A stretch of DNA of 32,471 nt, from the NCBI GenBank assembly GCA_017559385.1, contig JAFYSK010000032.1, forward strand, positions 1 to 32,471. The letters run 5' to 3'. Every line of letters starts with the position of its first letter. The first letter of the stretch is position 1. The translations under genes were made by a program, and so were the position numbers. The stretch comes from Paludibacteraceae bacterium. GTDB lineage: Bacteria > Bacteroidota > Bacteroidia > Bacteroidales > Paludibacteraceae. Below, piece after piece: positions 1-6,377 of the stretch. The notes under the pieces are model-generated. The model ran no database searches. It was not told the origin of the DNA and saw nothing but the letters and a program-made list of their open reading frames with translations.

Positions 1-247
1 TCTATGTACTCCGTAATCTATTGCCACCGCTAGCACTCGCTTCGCTCATCCGCTTAATCTTATGGAATGTGGCGGTACACCTTACAGAGACCAATCAGAG
101 TCGTTGCAGTTAAGATTCAGCGGTCACATTTTGGATGTTCCCAAAATGTGGAGCGGTGGTAATTTATTTCGGAGAACCTTATAGCCTTGCTTGCAAGTGA
201 ACCTTGTAAACAAGATTTATAAGATTTCTCGCCGTAGGCGTAGGAAC
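1..247 (+). repeat. Structured intergenic repeat, copy A (cut by window start)
   Basis: First of six copies of one repeat family. The core runs from CCACCGCT (about 24) to GGAGCGGTGG (about 149-158). Inside are the paired segments CGCTTAATCTTA and TAAGATTCAGCG and the hairpin CACATTTTGG-ATGTTC-CCAAAATGTG. The outer right arm has TAAGATTT-type sequence, ATAAGATTTC and a short GCC-GTA-GGC hairpin. Bases 1-140 are the exact reverse complement of 32332-32471. The rest of 248-430 holds CTCACC/CTCTCACC short tandem repeats and no gene. Confidence 0.85.
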
Positions 248-374
248 TTCTTTCTCCTTGCCTCTCACCGCTCACCTCTCACCTCTCACCTAGCCGCTTT
301 GCGGCTACAAAGGTACGCAAAAAAACCGACATACGCAAATTTGCTTTGTATATTCATAGTTTTTTGCCTTTTTG

Positions 375-406
375 CTTGTTACTTTCAAAAAAATGTTATA
401 ACTTTG
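375..406 (+). promoter_or_regulatory. Bacteroidota-type promoter for the 20-residue-repeat protein
   Basis: CTTG at 375-378, a 20-nt gap, then TAACTTTG at 399-406. This fits the -33/-7 pattern of Bacteroidota housekeeping promoters, about 25 nt before the ATG at 431. Confidence 0.65.
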
Positions 407-430
407 CACTTTGTATTTGTACATACTACC

Positions 431-892
431 ATGAAAAAGTTCAGTTTCTTACTTTTCCTCTTCTTGCTGGCCAGTAGCATGGCGCATGCTGTTACATATG
501 TTTATAAAGGTCGCAGTACTTATTCTAGTGATATACTGTTTACCTGGGACGGCAAGTACCTCTATGCGGGTCGCAGTACCTATTCCAGCGACGTTATTCT
601 GACTTTCGATGGCAAATATATCTATGCGGGTCGCAGCACTTATTCCAGTGATATCTTAGGCACTTGGGATGGCCAATATTTCTACGACGACCGCAGTACA
701 TACTCCAGCGATATCTTGTGCACATGGGATGGCAAGTATGTTTATAAGGGGCGTAGTACTTATTCCAGCGATGTACTTTATACCTACGATCGCCAGTATG
801 TTTATTCGGGCCGAAGCACCTATTCCAGCGATATTATTCTCACGGTGGAAGGCAGTTTGCCCATAGCTGTACTGATAGTCATAGTTTTGTAG
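431..892 (+). CDS. Secreted protein with six 20-residue GRSTYSSD repeats
   Basis: A 153-residue protein. I chose the ATG at 431 because it gives a clear signal peptide (MKKFSFLLFLFLLASSMAHA, cleavage after A20); the open frame extends upstream to 191 but only through repeat DNA. After the signal come six near-identical 20-residue units with the core GRSTYSSDIL-TWDGKYxY, starting near residues 27, 47, 67, 87, 107 and 127. The tail is a short hydrophobic stretch (LPIAVLIVIVL). The repeat resembles the aromatic, Asp/Gly-rich units of the 4-fold beta-flower type domains found in Bacteroidota; that link is from memory and moderately sure. Likely periplasmic or surface-exposed; function unknown. 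It has its own promoter at 375-406, and I see no hairpin terminator after it. Confidence 0.8.
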   Translation: MKKFSFLLFLFLLASSMAHAVTYVYKGRSTYSSDILFTWDGKYLYAGRSTYSSDVILTFDGKYIYAGRSTYSSDILGTWDGQYFYDDRSTYSSDILCTWDGKYVYKGRSTYSSDVLYTYDRQYVYSGRSTYSSDIILTVEGSLPIAVLIVIVL

Positions 893-931
893 CAAAAAGT
901 AATAGTTTTTTTTGAAAAATATTATATTTTG

Positions 932-963
932 TTTGGTGGATTGGATTAAAAGTATTATCTTTG
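932..963 (+). promoter_or_regulatory. Promoter for the small lipoprotein pair
   Basis: TTTG at 932-935, a 20-nt gap, TATCTTTG at 956-963: a full match to the Bacteroidota promoter consensus, about 55 nt before the ATG at 1019. Confidence 0.8.
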
Positions 964-1018
964 TCGCCGAAAGGCTAAAATGGATAGCATATTTATATTA
1001 ACTTTTAAATTTACTATT

Positions 1019-1279
1019 ATGAAAAAATCTTTTATCGTATTAGCAGTTATCGCTCTGTTTGGTTTGATGACCTCTTGTGCTCCTTCAACCGATAAGTTGA
1101 TTGATCAATATGAGGCAGCTCTGAAGGCAGCTGATTTGGAAGAGGCTAGAGAAGTAGCGGCAGAGTTGGAAAAAGTGAAAGATACTTTTACAGAGGAACA
1201 AGAGGAGCGCGTTACTGAGTTGGCTTTTGGACATGCCTTGTTAGAAATGGCTGGTGACTTGAAAGATAAAGGCTTGTAA
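1019..1279 (+). CDS. Small lipoprotein, first of a paralogous pair
   Basis: An 86-residue protein from the ATG at 1019. The frame is open from 980, but only this start puts the signal peptide at the N-terminus, ending in the lipobox-like LMTSC with the lipidated Cys at residue 20. The mature part is charged and helical (DKLIDQYEAALKAADLEEAR, then EEQEERVTELAF) and looks like a short helical hairpin. It aligns with the next gene: both have C-x-PS-x-x-x-L-x-x-Q-[YF]-E-x-A straight after the Cys. The spacing to the next ORF is 51 bp, so the two are probably one transcript from the promoter at 932-963 to the terminator at 1719-1749. No named family recognised; presumably held in the envelope. Confidence 0.8.
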   Translation: MKKSFIVLAVIALFGLMTSCAPSTDKLIDQYEAALKAADLEEAREVAAELEKVKDTFTEEQEERVTELAFGHALLEMAGDLKDKGL

Positions 1280-1330
1280 TAGTCTTTCCGGTTGAATGGA
1301 TTTTATATAAACTATTAATTTTCTACGATT

Positions 1331-1702
1331 ATGAAAGTAAAAACATTTATTCTCATAGCTCTTGTAGCTATGTTTACAGCTTGTACTCCTAGTCTTGAGT
1401 CATTGGTTACTCAGTTTGAGAACGCAGCTGAGGATGGTGATGTAGCTAAAGCTGAAAAGATCATCGATAAGATTGACAAGCACTATACAGAGAGCGACTT
1501 GACCATAGACCAAGCTGAGCGTCTTGCTGCTGCTAGTTTCCAATTGCTTCTCAATGCTGGTACCGAGCTCTTTGAGGGTGCTTCTGAGGAGGCTCTAGAT
1601 GCCATGGACGATGCTATGGACGAGGCTGCTGATGCATTAGACGACGCTATGGACGATGCCGCTGATGCATTGGACGAGGCTTTTGATGACCTAGGCTTGT
1701 AA
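1331..1702 (+). CDS. Small lipoprotein with acidic 11-residue repeats, second of the pair
   Basis: A 123-residue protein with signal peptide MKVKTFILIALVAMFTAC; the predicted lipidated Cys is residue 18. Residues 19-80 resemble the upstream paralogue (a charged helical region). The last 35 residues or so form an acidic Ala/Asp/Met array with an 11-residue period (DDAMDEAADAL, DDAMDDAADAL, DEAFDDLGL), which would make a strongly negative amphipathic helix or coiled coil. An 11-residue period suits a right-handed coiled coil or a lipid-surface helix. Function unknown. Cotranscription with the 1019 gene is inferred from the 51-bp gap and the single promoter and terminator. Confidence 0.8.
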   Translation: MKVKTFILIALVAMFTACTPSLESLVTQFENAAEDGDVAKAEKIIDKIDKHYTESDLTIDQAERLAAASFQLLLNAGTELFEGASEEALDAMDDAMDEAADALDDAMDDAADALDEAFDDLGL

Positions 1703-1718
1703 TATCGCTTCGCTATAC

Positions 1719-1749
1719 AAAAAAGCTGCTCCAACGGGCAGCTTTTTTT
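1719..1749 (+). terminator. Intrinsic terminator after the lipoprotein pair
   Basis: GCTGC at 1725-1729 pairs with GCAGC at 1738-1742. The stem is extended by A6 on the left and followed by T7 at 1743-1749. Confidence 0.85.
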
Positions 1750-1756
1750 ATCCCTA

Positions 1757-1866
1757 CCTCTCGCCTTTCACCTCATCGCCTCATCGCCTCCTCGCCTCAT
1801 CGCCTCATCGCCTATAACCCATACCCTATACCCGATACCCGCCCATCGCCCATAGCCCATCGCCTC
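1757..1866. repeat. Tandem CGCCTCAT-type octamer array with CCCATA-type tail
   Basis: At least five imperfect copies of an 8-bp unit (CGCCTCAT/CGCCTCCT), followed by CCCATA/CCCGATA-type short repeats. Related arrays lie at 3907-3985 and, inverted, at 31993-32115. No coding potential. It leads into the GGCCCACTGATCTCACGGAT flank of repeat copy B. Confidence 0.75.
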
Positions 1867-1914
1867 AACATGGCCCACTGATCTCACGGATTTTCACGGA
1901 TGTATTGGATTTGA

Positions 1915-2267
1915 TCTCCTAGCCCTATCGGGCAGAAAAAATCGTTGTTCGAGGCTCTGCCGAGATAAGACATCTTATCAATCTTATTTACAAGGTTCAC
2001 TTGCAAGCAAGATTATAAGGTTCTCCGAAACTGATTACCACCGCTCCTCATATCGCCTTGAGCGATACTCGTGCGCTGAATCTTATGAATGCAGCGGTAC
2101 ACATATCAAAAGATAAATCAGAGTCGGTGCAGTTAAGATTCAGCGGTCACGTTTTGGATGTTCCCAAAACGGGGAGCGGTGGCAATTTATCACGGAGTGC
2201 AATGTAGTGGGTGGGTAAAAGCGCAATAAGATTTATAAGATTTCGTGAGCGCAGCGAGCAGGAGCTA
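1915..2267 (+). repeat. Structured intergenic repeat, copy B
   Basis: Full copy between two convergent genes. The core runs from CCACCGCTCC to GGAGCGGTGG and holds the left hairpin TATCGC-CTTGA-GCGATA, the inner arms CGCTGAATCTTA and TAAGATTCAGCG, and the right hairpin CGTTTTGG-ATGTTC-CCAAAACG. In copy A the right hairpin is CACATTTTGG/CCAAAATGTG, so both sides of the stem changed together. Outer arms carry a GCCC-TATC-GGGC mini-hairpin on the left and an AAGATTTATAAGATTTC arm on the right. Confidence 0.85.
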
Positions 2268-2474
2268 ACACCTTTCGCCTCCTCGCCCATAGCCCTTCGC
2301 CTTTCGGCGTGTTAAAGAAGTTTTAATGGTTTCAAGGGTTTTAAAGGTTTTAAGGGTTAAATCCCGAGTCGCGAGCTACTGTCATCCGTGAGAATCCGTG
2401 AGATCCGTGGGAGGTAATAGCCGGCTTTGCCGCCTCTAAACCCTTAACATTCGCTCAGCCCCCCCCCCTACATC
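2268..2474. other. Non-coding stretch with TTTTAAGGG repeats and a C10 tract
   Basis: Contains GGTTTTAAAGGTTTTAAGGG-type heptamer repeats (about 2328-2358), an inverted copy of the ATCCGTGAGAATCCGTGAGATCC motif found beside other repeats, a GGCTTTGCC mini-hairpin (about 2423) and a run of ten C at 2459-2468. I see no gene. Confidence 0.6.
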
Positions 2475-2507
2475 AAAAAAAAGACTGCCCCGTCGGAGCA
2501 GTCTTTT
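2475..2507 (-). terminator. Intrinsic terminator of the minus-strand secreted protein
   Basis: GACTGC at 2483-2488 pairs with GCAGTC at 2498-2503. Read on the minus strand it ends in T8 (A-run 2475-2482). It also has T4 on the plus side, so it may work both ways. Confidence 0.85.
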
Positions 2508-2530
2508 CTATTATCTTTCAGTCAATAGTA

Positions 2531-3715
2531 TTATTTAACCACTGAACCAGTTGCGCTGTATTTAACGCCGTTCTTGATGATTACTAGTTGGCCGTTCTCA
2601 AGTTGTTTCTCTACATTGCCAGCAGCGGTAGTCACATCCTCAACAGCAGTTGTAGCTACGTTGTAAGTGATATGAATAGGTACATTGTATGAGTTAACAG
2701 CGTCGATTACCATAGTGAGTTTGCCATCTACTTTACCTACCTCAATTTGACCAGAAACCATGTAGTATAGTTTGTCGAGATACATTGTACCAGCTTCCTC
2801 AACCAATGTGCTGTAGAAGCATGGCCATACGCCTTGACCTGCTACATAACCTTGTGAAGCATATGCAGTACCGTAAGCAGGAGTTGCAGACAATGGATAT
2901 ACGCCAGCTGGAACACCTACCTCAGGATCAGTAGTGTTAGCAAAGAACAACAATGATATTTGATCACTCATATCAGCTGCAACAACATCTACATAGATTT
3001 GGCCGCTAGCTGCGTAATCCAAGTCAACTACCAAAATATCCTCGGTAGTATAAGCACGGTTTACGCTACCTGTTTGCTCGTCGTATTGAAGACCAGTATT
3101 TGCGCCTCCGGCAGGATCATAAACCACTTTACCAGCTACGCCGTTAGAGTTAACTGCGTCGATAGTCAATTTCATTTTGCCATCTACGTACTCAATAACC
3201 ACATTACCGCTTACCATAAAGAACATAGGGGTAGTGACGTATACGCCATCATCTTTAACTACCAATGGGAAGTATGCGCAAGGTGTCACACCATATTGTG
3301 CGCTGTAACCTTGAGAAGCATAAGCTGTACCGTAAGCAGGAGTGCTAGAGATAGGATAAGTACCAGCAGGTATGTTGCCATTCTCGTCAAGTGCTTGTAC
3401 AAAGAGTAAGAGTGATGTTGAGCTGCTGTAGTCAGCTGCAATCACGTCGATATATACTTGACCTTGGCTGATGTAGTCGGTGGTTACCTCAAGTGCGTCA
3501 CCAGCGTTGTAAGTAACGTTGATAGCCTCGGTAGCATCGTATTGAAGACCAGTAGTAGCTGCAGGAGCTTTCTTCAAACCAGGAGCGAGCTCAAAAGTCA
3601 AATTGGCTGATTTTGGACTAAGTTGATAAGCATTGCGTGGAGTGCCCACTGTTGGGTTGGCTACTGCGCCAAGTACCATACATAATGACAAAGCAAGTGT
3701 GTAAAGTTTTTTCAT
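2531..3715 (-). CDS. Secreted protein with two tandem beta domains and shared C-terminal tail
   Basis: A 394-residue protein with an N-terminal signal peptide (MKKLYTLALSLCMVLGAVA, residues 1-19). Two homologous domains of about 145 residues follow (roughly 57-200 and 207-350). Each begins GLQYD, carries a [QI]VYIDV-type strand, a PAG[TV]YP[IL]S turn, the signature TPAYGTAYASQGY, and ends with DGK-[ML]-[KT]-x-x-IDAVNS. The C-terminus (about 366-394, ENGQLVIIKNGVKYSATG) matches the tails of the two giant secreted proteins in this window and is probably an export or anchoring signal, possibly for type IX secretion (inference). Promoter at 3799-3830, terminator at 2475-2507; monocistronic. No enzyme motif recognised. 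Confidence 0.85.
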   Translation of the reverse strand: MKKLYTLALSLCMVLGAVANPTVGTPRNAYQLSPKSANLTFELAPGLKKAPAATTGLQYDATEAINVTYNAGDALEVTTDYISQGQVYIDVIAADYSSSTSLLLFVQALDENGNIPAGTYPISSTPAYGTAYASQGYSAQYGVTPCAYFPLVVKDDGVYVTTPMFFMVSGNVVIEYVDGKMKLTIDAVNSNGVAGKVVYDPAGGANTGLQYDEQTGSVNRAYTTEDILVVDLDYAASGQIYVDVVAADMSDQISLLFFANTTDPEVGVPAGVYPLSATPAYGTAYASQGYVAGQGVWPCFYSTLVEEAGTMYLDKLYYMVSGQIEVGKVDGKLTMVIDAVNSYNVPIHITYNVATTAVEDVTTAAGNVEKQLENGQLVIIKNGVKYSATGSVVK

Positions 3716-3798
3716 AATACCTTAAATTTTAATTGATTATACCTTAAATTTGTTAGATACAGACTCATTTGTTAGCTTTCTGCTATCAAATTTTGCTG

Positions 3799-3830
3799 CA
3801 AAGATACTGCTTTTTTTTGATATGACCAAA
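3799..3830 (-). promoter_or_regulatory. Promoter for the minus-strand secreted protein
   Basis: On the minus strand TTTG (3827-3830), a 20-nt gap, TATCTTTG (3799-3806): a full consensus match. The leader to the ATG at 3715 is about 75-80 nt. Confidence 0.8.
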
Positions 3831-3906
3831 TATTTTTGACAAAATGTTACAAATATTTTCATTTTTCTAGCATTTTATCACCTACACCTTATTATATATA
3901 GAGAGC

Positions 3907-3985
3907 CTTCGCCTCCTCGCCTCTCGCCTCCTCGCCTCCTCGCCTCATCGCCTCATCGCCTATAACCTATAACCCATAGCCTCAA
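3907..3985. repeat. Tandem CGCCTCCT/CGCCTCAT octamer array
   Basis: About eight imperfect 8-bp units followed by TATAACC/CCATAGCC repeats. Same family as 1757-1866, and likewise followed by GGCCCACTGATCTCACTGAT and a copy of the structured repeat. Confidence 0.75.
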
Positions 3986-4031
3986 CATGGCCCACTGATC
4001 TCACTGATTCTCACGGATGTTTTGGATTTTA

Positions 4032-4350
4032 TCTCCTAGCCCTTGCGGGCAGAAATCTTATTAATCTCATTGCTCACTTCGTTCGCTCAATGTTCTCCGA
4101 AATATATTGCCACCGCTCCTCATATCGCCTTGAGCGATACTCGTGCGCTGAATCTTATGAATGCAGCGGTACACATTTCAGAGACCAATCAGAGTCTAAT
4201 CAGAGTCGTTGTAGTTAAGATTCAGCGGTCGCGTTTTGGATGTTCCCAAAATGTGGAGCGGTGGCAATTTATCACGGAGTGCAATGTAGTGGGTGGATAA
4301 AAGCGCAATAGGATTTATAAGATTTCTCGACCGAAGGGAGTAGGAGCTAG
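4032..4350 (+). repeat. Structured intergenic repeat, copy C (best-defined copy)
   Basis: Paired arms seen here: outer CCACCGCTCC (4110-4119) with GGAGCGGTGG (4255-4264); left hairpin TATCGC (4123-4128) with GCGATA (4134-4139); inner CGCTGAATCTTA (4146-4157) with TAAGATTCAGCG (4216-4227); right hairpin GCGTTTTGG-ATGTTC-CCAAAATG (4231-4253, one G-T pair). The inner loop holds two AATCAGAGTC units; copies A, B and F have one. Left mini-hairpin GCCC-TTGC-GGGC. The region lies between divergent genes and has no coding potential. Confidence 0.85.
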
Positions 4351-4411
4351 CACCTTTAGAACTCTTAACTCTCAACTCTTAATAACAAATAACAAAAAAA
4401 ATCACCATTTA

Positions 4412-4443
4412 CTTGCATATATGCAATAATTGTTGTAATTTTG
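4412..4443 (+). promoter_or_regulatory. Promoter of an orphan transcription unit
   Basis: CTTG at 4412-4415, a 20-nt gap, TAATTTTG at 4436-4443. Transcription would start only a few bases before the ATG at 4457. Confidence 0.6.
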
Positions 4444-4456
4444 TAACCGAAATCAA

Positions 4457-4579
4457 ATGAAAACGGTTAAGACACTCCACTTTGATTTTCATCTTTTGGC
4501 GTATCTATTTCTGTATCATTTGGTTATATGTATAATCAGTCGTTTGTGTGACGGCTCTTTTGTGCGTATTGGTATTTGA
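4457..4579 (+). CDS. Possible 40-residue hydrophobic small protein
   Basis: A short ORF (40 residues) lying immediately behind a good promoter (4412-4443). The protein begins MKTVKTLHFDF and has a hydrophobic middle (LLAYLFLYHLVICIISRL, about residues 13-30) that could span the membrane. Codon quality cannot be judged at this length. It may instead be the remnant 5' end of a lost gene, or the promoter may drive a non-coding RNA. A weak GGGG-TTCACT-CCCC hairpin with a T-rich tail at 4731-4751 could end the transcript. No family recognised. Confidence 0.3.
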   Translation: MKTVKTLHFDFHLLAYLFLYHLVICIISRLCDGSFVRIGI

Positions 4580-4870
4580 TTTATTGAATCCTTAGGTGTT
4601 GGTTAAGGTTTAGTGTTCTACCATCTGTTTTGCTTTTGCGTTTCCCATCGCAAAAAAACACTCTTAGAACGGTTAAACCAGCGTCGCGTATAAGGCTCCC
4701 CGCCTTTACACCCTTTATGGGGTGGCTCTTGGGGTTCACTCCCCTTCTTTTACGGGTGAAGAGCCTTTGGCTCGATTGAATGTCCTGAATGGACATTCAT
4801 AGAACAAATAGGCTGGGGGTAGGCTAATTTCCCTTTAGGTTGGGTCGGCTCTGCCGCCATATTGCCCCTT
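4580..4870. other. Gene-poor stretch with no convincing ORF
   Basis: Contains only the possible weak terminator at 4731-4751 and a GGCTGGGGGTAGGCTAAT phrase near 4811 that recurs near 8655-8698. A 71-codon minus ORF crosses it but has no promoter, signal or recognisable family. Confidence 0.5.
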
Positions 4871-4874
4871 ACAT

Positions 4875-5098
4875 GCCCCCTATCTCCATCGGAACCTGAT
4901 AGGGACTTCATCGGAACCTCATCGGAACCTGATCGGAACCTTACCGAAGGACAACCGAGAGATGACCGAGAGAAGACCGAGAGATCTCCGAAGGAAAAGC
5001 GAAGCGTAATCGTGCCCTTGTGGCTAAGAAAAGCGAAGCGTAATCGTGCCCTTGTGGCTAAGAAGAGCGAAGTATTATCGTGCCCTTGCGGCTAAGAC
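4875..5098. repeat. Two adjoining tandem arrays: ATCGGAACCT units and three 34-bp units
   Basis: From about 4878 to 4943 an ATCGGAACCT-type unit recurs about five times, then CCGAGAGA-type units. From about 4996 to 5097 a 34-bp unit (AAGCGAAGCGTAATCGTGCC followed by CTTGTGGCTAAGA) occurs three times; the third has mutations. The same phrase occurs inverted at 21448-21560. A small open frame here is only repeat sequence. From 5099 to 5230 there are GGATAGTTAA and TTTACACT short repeats and no gene. Confidence 0.75.
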
Positions 5099-5231
5099 TA
5101 CCGTTACCATTCCGATAGGTTACCGAGGGGATACATAGTAGATTGTTAAGGGATAGTTAATGGATAGTTAAGGCTCTTTGCCTTTACACTTTACACTCTA
5201 CACCAAAAAGTCGTTCATAAAGTGTAAAATG

Positions 5232-5263
5232 TTTGTATATTTCATTTATTTTTAGTATCTTTG
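5232..5263 (+). promoter_or_regulatory. Promoter of the zeta-type toxin-antitoxin pair
   Basis: TTTG at 5232-5235, a 20-nt gap, TATCTTTG at 5256-5263. A leader of about 85 nt runs to the ATG at 5354. Confidence 0.8.
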
Positions 5264-5353
5264 CAGCACTTTTCGAATTCTCCAGAACAAGGAGGCAAAT
5301 AACAAAGAGTTATACAGAAGCAAATTTTTATTTCATATCAATATTTGTAGATT

Positions 5354-5578
5354 ATGAGTACTGCGGAAAGAAAAGAACATCAAGCGATTGAACAGATGAC
5401 TAAAAGAGTGTCATCTACTGCGTATTTGTCAGCAAGGCGGGCTAATATCCCTGTTACTTTTGCTCGTGGGGGCGTCATTTACCGCGTGACTAATGGAGAG
5501 AGAGTAGCGATAGGTGAAGTCTCTCCAGCAGTAAAAGTAACTCAGAAGGTTGTTTTATTGAAGAAGTCTAATGAGTAA
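5354..5578 (+). CDS. Small putative antitoxin of the zeta-type kinase
   Basis: A 74-residue basic protein. The N-terminal third is helical and charged (STAERKEHQAIEQMTKRV); the rest is probably beta-rich (IPVTFARGGVIYRVTNGERV). It is the first gene after the 5232-5263 promoter and overlaps the next gene by 8 bp (its TAA is at 5576-5578, the next ATG at 5571), the usual arrangement for an antitoxin with its toxin. It does not look like the classical epsilon antitoxin. The antitoxin role is inferred from size and position only. Confidence 0.7.
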   Translation: MSTAERKEHQAIEQMTKRVSSTAYLSARRANIPVTFARGGVIYRVTNGERVAIGEVSPAVKVTQKVVLLKKSNE

Positions 5579-6302
5579 ACGCTTGCGTATTTTGGCGGGA
5601 CCTAATGGGTCAGGAAAATCTTCTGTATACGAAGCTCTTGTGCAGGACAAGGGCTTTCGATGGGGTGTGTTCGTGAATGCGGATGAGATAGAAAAGAAAT
5701 TACGAGAGGAGCAATATCTAAATATACGGTCTTACGGTGTAGAAGATTTTGATTGGGGAAAATTTCAGGCAGATTATCAGTCTTTTGTGGACTTGAAAGG
5801 GGGAAAGTGTGGTGTAGATAAATTGCGATATATTGATAAGAAGTTATTTGTACTAGATGCTCATTTAGTAGATTCGTATTTGGCGTCTTATGTAGCGACC
5901 TACATTAGAAATGGTTTGTTGCTGCTGAATAAAAAAGATTTCACATTTACAATAGAAACGGTAATGTCGCATGAGAGCAAGTTGGATTTTATGCGCGCGG
6001 CGCGAGATCACGGTTTTCGCATTTATCTTTATTATATATCAACATCCTCTCCAGAGATTAATGTTGGTCGTGTGGCTACACGTGTGAAAAAGGGAGGACA
6101 TAATGTACCCGAAGAAAAGACAAGGTCACGCTACGAAAGGTCGTTAAGTAATCTACATGAGGCAATTTTGTTATCTGATAGAGCATATATATTTGATAAT
6201 AGTGAAAGTTCGCATAAATGGATAGCGGAGTATGATGGGGTTACAGGAGAGTTGACTTATAAGGAAGATGAAATTCCCCAATGGGTAGAACAATATGTAT
6301 AG
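5571..6302 (+). CDS. Zeta-toxin-family P-loop kinase
   Basis: A 243-residue cytoplasmic protein. It has a Walker A motif GPNGSGKSS at residues 10-18, NADEI at 36-40 (the zeta-family segment next to the substrate site), IETVMS near 128-133, and the arginine-rich GGHNVPEEKTRSRYERSL segment near 175-192 that is typical of zeta/AAA_33 kinases. Zeta toxins phosphorylate UDP-N-acetylglucosamine precursors and block cell-wall synthesis; some relatives have other substrates, so the substrate here is unproven. The length is normal and the motifs are intact, suggesting an active enzyme. It is translationally coupled to the 74-residue partner upstream. GC content and leader resemble its surroundings; the neighbours (Bro-N, DUF3800) suggest an accessory block. 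Confidence 0.85.
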   Translation: MSKRLRILAGPNGSGKSSVYEALVQDKGFRWGVFVNADEIEKKLREEQYLNIRSYGVEDFDWGKFQADYQSFVDLKGGKCGVDKLRYIDKKLFVLDAHLVDSYLASYVATYIRNGLLLLNKKDFTFTIETVMSHESKLDFMRAARDHGFRIYLYYISTSSPEINVGRVATRVKKGGHNVPEEKTRSRYERSLSNLHEAILLSDRAYIFDNSESSHKWIAEYDGVTGELTYKEDEIPQWVEQYV

Positions 6303-6377
6303 GCATATGTTCGGTCTTTTTTATAAGGCTCCTTGCCTTTACACTTTACACTCTACACCCTACGCTAGAATAAATAC

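Noticed and set aside
191-430. Upstream extension of the 20-residue-repeat protein
   Set aside because: The extension runs through repeat DNA and across the promoter; the internal ATG at 431 gives a proper signal peptide.
656-895. Minus-strand ORF inside the repeat protein gene
   Set aside because: It is a mirror of the coding repeats, with no promoter or family.
2960-3409. 149-codon plus ORF antisense to the minus-strand secreted protein
   Set aside because: The minus-strand gene has a signal peptide, domain repeats, promoter and terminator; the antisense frame has none.
4110-4264. tRNA or other known RNA in the cloverleaf-like repeat
   Set aside because: Arm lengths are wrong for tRNA, there is no T-arm TTCGA or CCA end, and the sequence fits no RNA family I know.
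4581-4796. 71-codon minus-strand ORF
   Set aside because: No promoter, signal peptide or recognisable family; it lies in low-quality intergenic DNA.
4862-5095. 77-codon plus-strand ORF
   Set aside because: It is made of the tandem repeats at 4875-5098, and its translation is a repeat artefact.
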